Virus record (IMG/VR): IMGVR_UViG_3300025917_000032
Location: 1-45,623 of that record
Length of the DNA: 45,623 bases
From: a virus
Reading direction: 5' to 3' (one strand)
The notes under the pieces: generated by a model
What the model was told of the DNA's origin: nothing
What the model saw: only the letters and a program-made list of their open reading frames with translations
The model's database searches: none
Program-made: the position numbers and the translations under genes
In this document: one piece after another, positions 32,993 through 41,204 of the stretch
How the letters are laid out: every line of letters starts with the position of its first letter
Numbering within the stretch: the stretch's first letter is position 1

Positions 32993-34894
32993 TTACCGCC
33001 GCCAGTCCATCCAGCCACCCGACTCCGGTTCCGGTTCGCTGGCCGGCGACGCCTTTGCCTTCTCGGCGAGGGACTTTCCGAACTCGCACAGCTCCTCGGC
33101 CAGCTCGCCTAACGCCTGCACTGTGCCCAAACCGTGCCAGTGGAGTGCGGCGAGCGCGTAGGCGAACAAGTCGAGGAACTCATTACGCCCTTTCTTGACC
33201 CACTCGCGCTTCGGCCGGCCGCCGACGTAGCGCGTTTTGAGGGTTTCGTTCGTCAATTGGCGAATCTGTTCGGTATCGAGCCAATCCGGAATATGGACAT
33301 ATCCCGGGCCGGGCTCTTTGACCGACACGAGCCGCGACAGGATCGACTCTTTTGCGGTGAACGATCCGACGCCGTAGAGGATTGCTCGCTGCGCGTTGTG
33401 GCGCGTCGGCTTCGCAAGGAGCGGGGAGCCCTCCGGCGAGAGGCCTTTGATGGCAAAGACGCGATCCGCGACGTGCGAGCGCGTGAACTCGTAGACCTCC
33501 TTTGAGTGGTGGCCGCCGGAATCGACGAACGTTACCGACGGCACCATCGGCGCGCCGCCCTCGTGTCGGTATGGTTTCTTCAGGATCGCCGCCAGTTTGC
33601 GCCACGGCTCGATCGTGCCCGGATCGCCGACCAGCATTTCATAGTCGATCGGCCACGCCTCCTGTCCATCGCCAAATCCCCACACGGCCGTCTCGAGCCG
33701 GTCGCCTTGTGTGTCGACCGTCCGCACGAGAAGCGCAACCCCCTTTGGAACGAGCACCTCGCCCGTTTCCTTGTCGACAGGATACTTCTCGACGCGACCG
33801 ATCAACGCGTGGGGGTCTGCGTCCTGGCCCTCCTCCTCCCACGTTTCGGCCCATACCGTGTTGACGAACACGCGGAGTCGGACCGGATCGGCCTTGACCT
33901 CGAGGTATTCGGCCACGAGCCGCGCCCAGCGCGCGCCCTCGAACGGTGAGACGAGCGCGTTGATCCAGAATCCAGCGGTGCCGCGGATCTCCGGCTTGTC
34001 CGCTAGCCAATCGCCGCGTCCGACAGCGGGCATCTTGTCGACTTCCTCGATGAGCTGGTGGCACTGCTCGCAGAGGTAGGCGGCGGTCTCCGGTTGGTTC
34101 GGCTTCCATTTGAGCCCGTAGTCGCACTCCGTGCCGCCCCAGCGGAGAATCTGACCGTGATCGCAGTGCGGACAGGGGACCAGGTAGCGCCGCTGGTCGC
34201 TGTCCATGTACGCCTTCTCAATCCGGCTGCGGCCGCGCAGCGTAGGCGTCGACAGGAGAAATACCTTGCGATTCCAGAACGTCGTCGCTCGCTTGGTCGC
34301 GAGTCCAATTGGGTCGCCCTCGGTTCCGGCCGATTCGGGGTAACCGTCGATCTCGTCCATCAGCACGACGCGGCGCGCGCGCGCGCGCAGTCCTGACGGT
34401 GCGTTCGCGCCGACAATACCCAAATGGCCGCCGGGGAACGCCTTTGCTAGGATGGTGTTATCCGAATCCCTCGAGCGCGGATCGCGGACCTTACCGCGGA
34501 GCCGCGGCGTATCGCGGAGCATCGGCGCGAGCTTTTCCTTGCTCCACTTCTGCGCTTCCTGATCGGTGATCTGTACGACCATGATCGGGCAGGGATCTTG
34601 GTCGATGAAGTAGGCGAGCACGTTGTTGAGCGCTTCGGTGCCGCCCACCTGCGCGGGCTTCATGAACACGATGCGCTCGATGAGGTGGTCGTTCACGGCG
34701 TCCATGATGCCGCGCAGATACGGGGCGCGATCGGTCGACCACTTGCCCGGTTCCGCACTATTCTCCCGCGAGAGCATCCGATAGCGGTCTGCCCATTCGC
34801 TCACCGTCAGCTTTGGCGGCGGCGAGAGAATCGAGCGGAAGAGCGCGGCGCGGCGCGAGCGCCATGCGGTCATTGCGGCCGGCGCGGTCTCCAC
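32993..34894 (-). CDS. terminase large subunit, GpA-like
   Basis: A 633-residue protein. The ATPase has a Walker A-like loop (K-P-A-Q-V-G-G-T-E, about 79-87) and Walker B (V-V-L-M-D-E-I-D, 176-183). Two Cys-x2-Cys pairs (C-P-H-C and C-E-Q-C, about 235-275) make a zinc insert typical of the lambda GpA family. The C-terminal nuclease has acidic positions near V-D-T-Q-G-D and V-D-S-G-G-H and the final N-E-F-L-D-L-F. It packages DNA through the portal with the small subunit. GpA proteins usually cut at cos. Confidence 0.92.
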   Translation of the reverse strand: METAPAAMTAWRSRRAALFRSILSPPPKLTVSEWADRYRMLSRENSAEPGKWSTDRAPYLRGIMDAVNDHLIERIVFMKPAQVGGTEALNNVLAYFIDQDPCPIMVVQITDQEAQKWSKEKLAPMLRDTPRLRGKVRDPRSRDSDNTILAKAFPGGHLGIVGANAPSGLRARARRVVLMDEIDGYPESAGTEGDPIGLATKRATTFWNRKVFLLSTPTLRGRSRIEKAYMDSDQRRYLVPCPHCDHGQILRWGGTECDYGLKWKPNQPETAAYLCEQCHQLIEEVDKMPAVGRGDWLADKPEIRGTAGFWINALVSPFEGARWARLVAEYLEVKADPVRLRVFVNTVWAETWEEEGQDADPHALIGRVEKYPVDKETGEVLVPKGVALLVRTVDTQGDRLETAVWGFGDGQEAWPIDYEMLVGDPGTIEPWRKLAAILKKPYRHEGGAPMVPSVTFVDSGGHHSKEVYEFTRSHVADRVFAIKGLSPEGSPLLAKPTRHNAQRAILYGVGSFTAKESILSRLVSVKEPGPGYVHIPDWLDTEQIRQLTNETLKTRYVGGRPKREWVKKGRNEFLDLFAYALAALHWHGLGTVQALGELAEELCEFGKSLAEKAKASPASEPEPESGGWMDWRR

Positions 34895-35412
34895 TATGCG
34901 GCCTCGCTCGCCGGTGGATCGGCGTCAGCATCCAGTTCTTCGTCTTCGCCGGTCTCGGACAGCGAGATCATCACTTCCTGTGAAAGCGTCTCGAGCCGCT
35001 GTTGCGCCTCCGCGAGCGACCTCAAGCCGACGATTTGCGGTGCATATCTGCCGGGAATCGCCAGAATCTTGGCGCGCAAGCGCTGTAGTGCGCCGGAAAG
35101 CTGCTGGTCCATGTAGTCCAGCGTCACGACGTTCGATCGCTCGCGCTCGAGCGCGATCTCCTTGAGCGCCAAGTCGATTTCTTGCTCACGATTCGAGAGC
35201 TCTTCGCGGCGCTGCTTGCCTGTGCTCTTTGTCTTGAATGCCTCTTCGCGAAAGCGGAGGTACCACTGAACGCATTCGTCGAGAGGGTAATCGATCTTGC
35301 CAGCGCGCACGCGTTTCGGGAGTCCCTTCTGCCGGAGGTTGTATACCTCCCGAGGCGTGACCCCAAGTGCGCTGGCAAGCCGGCGCTGGCTGACGTGTCC
35401 GTCGTCATTCAT
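34894..35412 (-). CDS. terminase small subunit, Nu1-like
   Basis: A 172-residue protein with an N-terminal winged helix (about 8-45: S-Q-R-R-L-A-S-A-L-G-V-T-P-R-E-V) and a long charged coiled coil (65-160), ending acidic. Nu1 proteins bind cosB and recruit the large subunit. It overlaps the large subunit gene by one base. Confidence 0.85.
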   Translation of the reverse strand: MNDDGHVSQRRLASALGVTPREVYNLRQKGLPKRVRAGKIDYPLDECVQWYLRFREEAFKTKSTGKQRREELSNREQEIDLALKEIALERERSNVVTLDYMDQQLSGALQRLRAKILAIPGRYAPQIVGLRSLAEAQQRLETLSQEVMISLSETGEDEELDADADPPASEAA

Positions 35413-35551
35413 GCGGAAACGGAACTCTCATTCGGTAATTCTGTCCCTACCCCCGTGTCGCCCTGGCGCGTCCCCCGCGTTAGACCCTCGCGGAAGTACC
35501 TAACGCGTTGAGTGCGCGTAGCGCGGCCTAACTCGAGATTCAGTCGTCTCG
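35413..35551. other. 139-bp gap upstream of terminase, possible cos/packaging region
   Basis: Holds a perfect inverted repeat CGCGTTAG (35476-35483) and CTAACGCG (35500-35507), 16 bases apart, and a G-run rich in GGGGG on the minus strand. The place just before the small terminase gene is where cos lies in lambda. No cos sequence can be recognised directly, and no strong promoter is seen. Confidence 0.35.
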
Positions 35552-35857
35552 TCATGCCGCACACACCGCCTGCACCCACCCCACACAGCCGAGGTAGCGC
35601 AACGCGTCCTCGGCATTGGGCCGATTGCTATTGAGCCAGCGGTGTTGGTCCGGCGTGATCGTGATGCACAGGTGGAGGTTCGACCGCATGGTGTAGACGT
35701 AGACGTGTTCGTTGCAGCGCGTGCGGGTATGTGCGTCGTAGTGATCGCAGATATGTGCAGCAGACGGACAGCCAGCATGCGCCGCAGTGATCGTATGAGC
35801 GCGATGCCCAACACTGTTGCGGCACATGATCCGGTGGCCGAGCTGCACGCAGATCAC
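35552..35857 (-). CDS. Cys/His-rich protein, zinc-binding candidate
   Basis: A 101-residue protein starting at GTG 35855-35857 (GTGA). About seven Cys and nine His residues are spread over residues 3-50 (H-R-I-M-C, H-I-C-D-H, R-C-N-E-H), followed by an aromatic beta-rich end. It probably binds metal. A longer upstream reading overlaps the membrane gene and is rejected. Confidence 0.55.
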   Translation of the reverse strand: MICVQLGHRIMCRNSVGHRAHTITAAHAGCPSAAHICDHYDAHTRTRCNEHVYVYTMRSNLHLCITITPDQHRWLNSNRPNAEDALRYLGCVGWVQAVCAA

Positions 35858-36069
35858 CTTTGCGCCTCGCGACGACGGCGACGGTTGGCGAAATATTCCC
35901 CAACCGAGTGTGCCCAGCCGGCTACAGACACTAGAGGCCAAAGCGCGCCCATGATTACGCATTCGGCCGGCCGAGCGACTATCTCGGCGCGCCCAACTAA
36001 GAATCCCCAGTACGCGGTTCGCCAAATGGCGGCGCCGACGTAAAAGCCGATCGCGAACCTCGCGCTCAT
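35854..36069 (-). CDS. small membrane protein
   Basis: A 71-residue protein from ATG 36067-36069 with two hydrophobic segments (about 4-22 and 36-52) and a basic C-terminus (R-R-R-R-R-E). Both neighbours overlap it with ATGA or GTGA. The function is unknown. Confidence 0.6.
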   Translation of the reverse strand: MSARFAIGFYVGAAIWRTAYWGFLVGRAEIVARPAECVIMGALWPLVSVAGWAHSVGEYFANRRRRREAQR

Positions 36070-36290
36070 TTCGCCTCCGCCTTCGGCCCGCAACTCGAGC
36101 AGTGATCCCGCATGTGCACAAACCAGGTATGACCGTTCGAGCAGTGCATTTCCGCCGTGCCTGTTTCCAGGTTGTGCGCGTGATGCTGGCCTTGCGCGTC
36201 ATAGTGATTTTCGCCCCAGATGCGTCGTGGCGTTTCGCCTAACGCCGCGCATTCGGGGCAGCCGTTTGGGACCTGCGCTTGGGTTGCCAT
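36066..36290 (-). CDS. zinc-ribbon protein
   Basis: A 74-residue protein with C-P-E-C (near 11-14) and C-S-S-C-G near the C-terminus, plus several His residues between, including H-C-S-N-G-H. The pattern fits a compact zinc-binding fold. It starts at ATG 36288-36290. The role is unknown; the neighbours suggest nucleic-acid metabolism. Confidence 0.65.
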   Translation of the reverse strand: MATQAQVPNGCPECAALGETPRRIWGENHYDAQGQHHAHNLETGTAEMHCSNGHTWFVHMRDHCSSCGPKAEAK

Positions 36291-36294
36291 ATTG

Positions 36295-36639
36295 CTATTC
36301 CTCCGGCGGCAGCAGCGCCGCGATGCGGTTGGCGAGGTCACGCGTCCGCGTGCGCGCGGTGTCATCGAGCGCGTTCACGGCAAGCAGGGCGCGCAGATGC
36401 CAGACGTCCTCGCGCGTGAAGCCGAACGGCTGGCCGTGCAAACAGAACGCAGCCAGCGGATGGAGGGCGTTTTCATTGACGCCGACCCACGCGTCGATGC
36501 CATCGCCGTATTCTAAGCTGAGGCCGCGCTCGTCTAGGAAATACGCACGCGCCGCCTCGCCGATCTCACCGACGCGAGAGAACTCGCGCTTCTTCCACTC
36601 CTGCGCCGTCAGCGCTGGCCTAACCGTCTCGGCGCTCAT
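36295..36639 (-). CDS. small helical protein, unknown
   Basis: A 114-residue protein from ATG 36637-36639 (ATGA). It is helical and acidic in its middle, with one Cys and an Ala/Arg-rich end. No family is recognised. Confidence 0.6.
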   Translation of the reverse strand: MSAETVRPALTAQEWKKREFSRVGEIGEAARAYFLDERGLSLEYGDGIDAWVGVNENALHPLAAFCLHGQPFGFTREDVWHLRALLAVNALDDTARTRTRDLANRIAALLPPEE

Positions 36640-36791
36640 CGGATGCCTTTGGCAAGAATGAAGATCCAACCGGCGACGCCAGCGCAAAACGTCGCGAGAA
36701 AAAGCCAGAGCACCCATCGCGGCGTAGGCGGCGTCAGCGGGCGCTCCTGCTGCGGCGGCGGCAGTGGTGGCATCGGCGGCCTCTCGCTCAT
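36636..36791 (-). CDS. 51-residue proline-rich membrane protein
   Basis: Starts at ATG 36789-36791 and overlaps both neighbours (ATGA). The first 24 residues are proline-rich and the rest is one membrane helix (about 26-45, W-V-L-W-L-F-L). It fills what would otherwise be a 150-base gap. The function is unknown. Confidence 0.6.
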   Translation of the reverse strand: MSERPPMPPLPPPQQERPLTPPTPRWVLWLFLATFCAGVAGWIFILAKGIR

Positions 36792-37324
36792 GGTGCGATT
36801 TCCTCCACGGTGATGGTGACGTGCGGCCGGTCAATATCCGGGGCCAGCCGATCGACCGCCAGCCGGTAAATCTGCACATCGTCGGCATAGCACACACCGA
36901 CTAACGCGTCGAGCAGGCACTTCAAGAGGTTGACCGGATCGGGCCTGCCTAACCGCGGCGGCGTGAACGCCAACCCCACGCTCACACGGCCCGTGAACAC
37001 CGACGCATCGCCCCACTGCGCGCGGGCCAAGTCGCGGGCTTTCTCTCGGGCGGCTTTGTACGCTTTGCCATGCGACGCGATGCGCGAATGCCGGTGGTTG
37101 TCGCTCACAAGGCACGACCACGGGAGTTCGAACGTCTGCGAGTTGCGGCCGTCGACTGTCGAGCAGGCTCGGAGCGTGGCGCGTACGCGCACCGGGCCGT
37201 CCGGCACGGTCACGAACTCCGAACCGCTGGCGCGGCGGTACAGCGCGATCGCGGGCTCGCCAACGCCGGCGGCGCGGAGCTGGGCTTCGGTCGCCCGGCT
37301 GTCACGATTTGTCAGCCGAGTCAC
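36788..37324 (-). CDS. RusA-like Holliday-junction resolvase
   Basis: A 178-residue protein from GTG 37322-37324 behind a GGAGGGG site. The RusA block runs R-P-D-P-V-N-L-L-K (127-135) then D-A-L (139-141) and D-D-V-Q-I (148-152). In RusA the two nearby Asp of D-x-D-N and a later Asp bind metal; here the second is Val131, so one metal ligand is missing or moved. It resolves recombination intermediates in known relatives. It lies with replication genes. Confidence 0.7.
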   Translation of the reverse strand: MTRLTNRDSRATEAQLRAAGVGEPAIALYRRASGSEFVTVPDGPVRVRATLRACSTVDGRNSQTFELPWSCLVSDNHRHSRIASHGKAYKAAREKARDLARAQWGDASVFTGRVSVGLAFTPPRLGRPDPVNLLKCLLDALVGVCYADDVQIYRLAVDRLAPDIDRPHVTITVEEIAP

Positions 37325-37566
37325 AACCCCTCCGGTGAAGGCTGGTGAACATCGGGTTGCCGCCACGCGAGGGTCAGCCGCTCCCACACGAGCGGCCACA
37401 GGTCCGACTGCGCGAGCAGTGGGTTGGCCTGTTGGATCTCGACGACGACCTGCACGACGAACAGCGCGTCCCGGCGGGTCAGCGGCACGTTGAGCTCGTC
37501 GGGGAGTTTGGGCGGCGTGTAGTTCGCCAGCTTCGCAGCATGGGCCGCGGGAAGGTTGAAGCTCAC
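37321..37566 (-). CDS. small protein, unknown
   Basis: An 81-residue protein starting at GTG 37564-37566 (GTGA). It is mostly helical with Trp residues near the C-terminus (D-L-W-P-L-V-W). No family is recognised; it sits between the replication protein and RusA-like genes. Confidence 0.55.
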   Translation of the reverse strand: MSFNLPAAHAAKLANYTPPKLPDELNVPLTRRDALFVVQVVVEIQQANPLLAQSDLWPLVWERLTLAWRQPDVHQPSPEGL

Positions 37567-37937
37567 GGCGCACCTTCCACGCGCTGGATAATCGCACCGA
37601 TCAATTCGGGCGCGTGTTCGCTTTTGTCGCGGTAGAGCACTGGCCCGGACGGTAATGCCGCGGCGCGCTGGGGCACCGGCAGCCCCTCGAGGCGCGCCGC
37701 GGCGTCGAGTTCTGCGGTGCCGAGCCGCTCTTGGGGCGGCGGTAGGAAGTCGCCGGGCAGCGGCCAGAACGCCTTCGCCGACATCTCGAGCCGCCGGCAC
37801 ATCTGCACAAACTGCGCGGTGGTCATGCGGCCCGTGAGCAGGTCGTAATACCGGTCGATCACGGGCACCGACAACTCGTGCCGGTGCATTTCGGCGAGCA
37901 CCGCAATTTCGGTGTTGAACACGTTACGGTCTATCAC
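37563..37937 (-). CDS. small helical protein beside the replication organiser
   Basis: A 124-residue protein from GTG 37935-37937, coupled to the upstream gene. It has a helical first half (about 1-55, Y-Y-D-L-L-T-G) and a looser proline-rich second half. Its position just after the replication organiser-like gene could suit a partner such as a helicase loader, but no motif shows it. Confidence 0.5.
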   Translation of the reverse strand: MIDRNVFNTEIAVLAEMHRHELSVPVIDRYYDLLTGRMTTAQFVQMCRRLEMSAKAFWPLPGDFLPPPQERLGTAELDAAARLEGLPVPQRAAALPSGPVLYRDKSEHAPELIGAIIQRVEGAP

Positions 37938-38701
37938 GTTAGCCTCCCTGACGCCTTGGCAAACACCTTCTCGCCGATCGTGAGTTTCCGGTCGCGGCCT
38001 AGTGGTGCACCGTTGGGGTCTGCGGTGAGCTGCTCGCGAGCGCCCTGGACGTAGCGCCTGAGTTGCCGCGCGTTGAACTGCAGGTGCTTGCCGTTCGCCA
38101 CGAGGTCGTGCACGCCGAGGCCGATTTCCTCCCACGAGAAGGCCGGCGGCGTGATCGCGCCGCTGTTGAGCGCATCGAGCGTCGCGTACAGCGTCTCGGG
38201 GACGTTCACGTATTTCAGCATGCGGTCGAGGTCGGCATGATAGCGCTCTGGTATTTCTGACCGAATGCGCCCGACCGACCACAGAGGTCGTGGTGTAGTT
38301 TCTTCTCTCATCTCCTCTCCCTCTCCGCGAGCGCGTGGTGCCGTAGCATCCTGATAGCTTTCTGCTAGCACGGTGCTAGCATTTTGCTCCACATCTTCGG
38401 CAATGGGCGGAGCGGGAAGCAGGAAGCCGGCGCGCTTGAGTTCGGCGAGCTTGACCGGTCCAGAGGCGTGGATCGCATGGCTGATCCAGCGCGCGTCGTC
38501 CGGGATGCGATTATGCGTCCGGCTCGCCACAAGCCAGATCAACATGAGCTGTGAACGCGCGGCGTCGGACAACGCGAGGAAGTCGTAGTCCTCGAGCAGC
38601 CGTGTATACAGCTTGATCCATACGGGGCCGCGGTCCTTGTAATGCTGGAATGCGGCGAAGTTCTTGACGGCGAGAAAGCCGCGGTCAGCTCCCTGCTGCA
38701 T
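37934..38701 (-). CDS. replication organiser-like protein with winged helix
   Basis: A 255-residue protein. The N-terminal domain V-K-N-F-x-x-F-Q-H-Y-K-D-R-G-P-x-W-I-K-L-Y (12-32) is the known start of phage replication proteins with a winged helix, ending near residue 95. An Asp/Glu-rich middle and a C-terminal helical part follow. Relatives bind the phage origin and recruit host helicase. No helicase or primase gene is found in the window, which agrees with dependence on the host. Confidence 0.7.
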   Translation of the reverse strand: MQQGADRGFLAVKNFAAFQHYKDRGPVWIKLYTRLLEDYDFLALSDAARSQLMLIWLVASRTHNRIPDDARWISHAIHASGPVKLAELKRAGFLLPAPPIAEDVEQNASTVLAESYQDATAPRARGEGEEMREETTPRPLWSVGRIRSEIPERYHADLDRMLKYVNVPETLYATLDALNSGAITPPAFSWEEIGLGVHDLVANGKHLQFNARQLRRYVQGAREQLTADPNGAPLGRDRKLTIGEKVFAKASGRLT

Positions 38702-39026
38702 GCATCTTGGCCTCCGTGGCCACGACTAGAACCTCTCGTGATTCCCGCCGCCGCTCCGTCGCGACGGCCTGTTTCCGTTCCAGGAGCTCCGCCACTCTGC
38801 CACATACCGACTGCAGCCGCATCCCTAGCGCGTCCGCGATCTCTTGCCGGGTCGCCCCGTACTCGCCGCGCGAGACGAGGAAAAGCCGGACGTGTTCGCG
38901 CATGGTCGGCGCTCGTCGTGTGATCTTGACCGCCGCGGCTTCGCTGGTCCGACTGCCCAGCGCCGCCGGCGGCACGCGGTAGCGTTTCGCGGGCTCGGCA
39001 AAGAGCGGGAGATCCGCGACGGTCAT
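38685..39026 (-). CDS. winged-helix DNA-binding protein
   Basis: A 113-residue protein from ATG 39024-39026. Residues about 42-85 form a winged helix (T-R-Q-E-I-A-D-A-L-G-M-R-L-Q-S-V) in the style of MarR/GntR-type regulators, with a basic tail. It may regulate or help the replication genes downstream. It overlaps the replication gene by 17 bp. Confidence 0.65.
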   Translation of the reverse strand: MTVADLPLFAEPAKRYRVPPAALGSRTSEAAAVKITRRAPTMREHVRLFLVSRGEYGATRQEIADALGMRLQSVCGRVAELLERKQAVATERRRESREVLVVATEAKMHAAGS

Positions 39027-39400
39027 CGGCCCGTCCCCTCGTATTTCCGGTAGTCCGGGCTGTAGTCTTTGAGCGGGCCGTTGGGCTGCCGCTCGCGCGC
39101 CCACTGGACGAGCGTGAGCGTCACCAGGCGGTGCTCGGCCGGCCCGAATTGATTCCGCGGCTTCCCCGTCTCGGCCGACACCTTAGCCTCGGCCCGGCTT
39201 ACGTAGTCGGGGTGCGGCTCGGTGTGCGCGCGGTGGGAGACCGTGGCGCGGCAGCGGCGACACCACTGCGTGCGCGTCTTCCCGCGGCAGGCACCGCAGA
39301 GCCAATCGGGCACGGGATGCGTGGCCCGCCACTGCGCGCGCTTCCGCTCGAGCACGGCGTTGCGCCGTTTGGCGTACTGCTCGCGGTCGCGGGCGCTCAC
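39023..39400 (-). CDS. zinc-finger-like protein
   Basis: A 125-residue protein from GTG 39398-39400 (GTGA). The middle carries C-G-A-C and C-R-R-C (about 32-50), an 11- to 12-residue loop between Cys pairs as in zinc ribbons. Basic ends flank it. It resembles small phage HNH-type or recombination accessory proteins, but no HNH motif is present. Confidence 0.6.
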   Translation of the reverse strand: MSARDREQYAKRRNAVLERKRAQWRATHPVPDWLCGACRGKTRTQWCRRCRATVSHRAHTEPHPDYVSRAEAKVSAETGKPRNQFGPAEHRLVTLTLVQWARERQPNGPLKDYSPDYRKYEGTGR

Positions 39401-39735
39401 TTCGGGGCCTCGGCTCGCGCCTTGTCGATCGCCTCGCGGAAGCTCGCGCCGCTGAAACAGTCCTCGCTTTCCGTGAGCGAAATCTCGGTGCAGCCGTCCT
39501 CCCAAGTGACCCAATGCGCGTCGTCTGTCGCAATAATCCAATCCAGCCGCTCCTTGTCCTTCCTGAGCTCGGCGATCTCGGCGTCCTTGGCGGCCAGTTC
39601 CTGCTCGACGGCGGCGAGGGCGTCATAGGTGCGACCCTGCGCCTCCTGATAGAACTCGTAGGGCTGCATGCCAATGCACTTCGTGCGCTCGTTGCCTAAC
39701 GCCTCGCGCAGCCGCTGGATCACGGTCGGGGTCAT
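39397..39735 (-). CDS. coiled-coil protein, unknown
   Basis: A 112-residue protein from ATG 39733-39735. A central coiled coil (about 35-65: A-A-V-E-Q-E-L-A-A-K-D-A-E-I) is flanked by less ordered parts. No family is recognised. ATGA and GTGA overlaps are on both sides. Confidence 0.6.
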   Translation of the reverse strand: MTPTVIQRLREALGNERTKCIGMQPYEFYQEAQGRTYDALAAVEQELAAKDAEIAELRKDKERLDWIIATDDAHWVTWEDGCTEISLTESEDCFSGASFREAIDKARAEAPK

Positions 39736-40004
39736 CGCCATTCGCGGCCCCGCGTCGTGCAGAGCATTTGGTATAGCCCCTCGACCACGACGTCCCACGT
39801 ATCACCCCCCGGCACGCAGATGACCCACGTGCGGCCACCGCTTCCACCGTTGGAGTATCCCTCCTTCTTGCTGTATTCGCCGTCGTTCGGAACGCTCACG
39901 ATCGCGACGCCGCCTGGCGTGGTATCCGTCAGCGCCATGAGACTCGCTAGCACTGCCTCGGCCTTCGCTTCGATGGTTGGCTCGGTCTTCGTTGCTTCGC
40001 TCAC
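39732..40004 (-). CDS. small protein, unknown
   Basis: A 90-residue protein with an acidic helical start and a Gly/Ser-rich, beta-like middle with a G-G-S-G-G-R turn. Two cysteines lie near the C-terminus. No family is recognised. ATGA overlaps link it to both neighbours. Confidence 0.6.
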   Translation of the reverse strand: MSEATKTEPTIEAKAEAVLASLMALTDTTPGGVAIVSVPNDGEYSKKEGYSNGGSGGRTWVICVPGGDTWDVVVEGLYQMLCTTRGREWR

Positions 40005-40336
40005 GCTCCCTCCGCTGGTTGTGGTGGTTCGGTGCCGGTCTGGCGCAACGCCTCGCCTAACGCGTTGCTTGCCGCCTCGAAGCCGCAGCTACATGGCGAC
40101 GGAGGATTGGTGCATCCGACCCTGTGCTTACCGTACCGCTTGAACGCGGCACGAAGCCGCGCGATCTCGGCGTCCCGCTCGCGCACGGCGGCGATGAGGC
40201 GCATGACTGGGGACTCCGCCAGCAACTCTGGGCTGATCGCAGACACTCCTGACGTATACAGGGAGTCCATGTAGCTTCGTTGCCATTGGACCAGCTCAAC
40301 ATCCGTGACCTGTCCGGGCGTCTCATTCGCGCTCAT
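40001..40336 (-). CDS. small protein with Cys motif
   Basis: A 111-residue protein from ATG 40334-40336. It has a helical body and near the C-terminus C-x9-C-S-C (about 74-86), a possible metal site. The M-S-A-N-E start is shared in form with neighbours (M-S-A-P-E, M-S-E). No family is recognised. Confidence 0.6.
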   Translation of the reverse strand: MSANETPGQVTDVELVQWQRSYMDSLYTSGVSAISPELLAESPVMRLIAAVRERDAEIARLRAAFKRYGKHRVGCTNPPSPCSCGFEAASNALGEALRQTGTEPPQPAEGA

Positions 40337-40614
40337 GGCGCGTCCGAAAGGTCGACGTAGTACTCCTTGCCGATCTCGAACAGCTTGGCCGTCTCCTCGT
40401 TGATCATGCCGAGTTCGAGATTGCCGTTGGGCGTCGCCTCCCAAAACTTGGTGTTCTCGTGGTTCGGATCGCCGTTCCCGTACACGGGACTGGCGTGGAT
40501 CGTATAGAGCCGCCCGTCGACGTATTGCCGGACGCCCTTCTCGTCCTTCCCGGCTGGAACGTTCTGAGCGACGATGGACAGCTTCTGCACCTTGAACTTC
40601 GCGCGCACTTTCAT
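40333..40614 (-). CDS. conserved small phage protein, unknown
   Basis: A 93-residue protein from ATG 40612-40614 behind an AGGAG site. The end N-L-E-L-G-M-I-N-E-E-x-A-K-x-F-x-x-G-K-E-Y-Y-V-D is a pattern I recognise from small proteins near phage recombination genes, without a known function. A 44-bp gap separates it from the upstream gene. Confidence 0.65.
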   Translation of the reverse strand: MKVRAKFKVQKLSIVAQNVPAGKDEKGVRQYVDGRLYTIHASPVYGNGDPNHENTKFWEATPNGNLELGMINEETAKLFEIGKEYYVDLSDAP

Positions 40615-40658
40615 CGTGGTTCTCCTGTTGGGTGATGGTTGACTACTCTCGTTGGCGC

Positions 40659-41204
40659 TCACGCGTAGAACTCCGGCAAGGTGTCGGCGCGCACGTAGAG
40701 CGGGTGTCGCGGGTCGCCGTCCTTTGTTCTGCCGAGACAGTAGAGCCGAACGCCTTCGTCGAGCAGCATCCGCGTTACCCGCTGGTCGCGTTCTTGATAC
40801 GTGCCGTTGAAGCCCCACGCCGCCACGACCACCTGCGCGCCCTTCGCGGTCCGGAGGATCCACTCGTCGTTGTCAGGACCGACCGGCTCGGCCTCGGCCT
40901 GCATCTCGCGCGGATCGGTTGCTCGGAAGGCGAAGAGGTTGAGCATGCACATATCGCCGAGCCCCCAGTCGCGCGCGAACCGAACGCACCGGCGCACTGT
41001 GTTGTCGTCGGTTGCCTCGTCCGCCGTGCTCGGGTTGAGGCCGATGAACGCGACGTATCCTGCCCCACCTGTTGCGATCCCGTCGCGCTGCCACTGCGCG
41101 CGCCGCCACAGCGTGTAGCGATACCGTCGGTCGTGCGAGAACTCGGCGACGTTGCGCCTCAGCGGGTGCGGATAGAACGGCAGCGCGAATTGGCTAGCGC
41201 TCAC
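40659..41204 (-). CDS. DUF1643-family protein
   Basis: A 181-residue protein from GTG 41202-41204 (GTGA). The block F-I-G-L-N-P-S-T-A-D-E-A-T-D-D-N-T (about 47-63) followed by R-C-V-R-F-A and the N-L-F-A-F-R-A-T-D-P segment is the DUF1643 signature. The biochemical function is unknown. The longer ORF to 41411 overlaps the neighbour. Confidence 0.75.
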   Translation of the reverse strand: MSASQFALPFYPHPLRRNVAEFSHDRRYRYTLWRRAQWQRDGIATGGAGYVAFIGLNPSTADEATDDNTVRRCVRFARDWGLGDMCMLNLFAFRATDPREMQAEAEPVGPDNDEWILRTAKGAQVVVAAWGFNGTYQERDQRVTRMLLDEGVRLYCLGRTKDGDPRHPLYVRADTLPEFYA

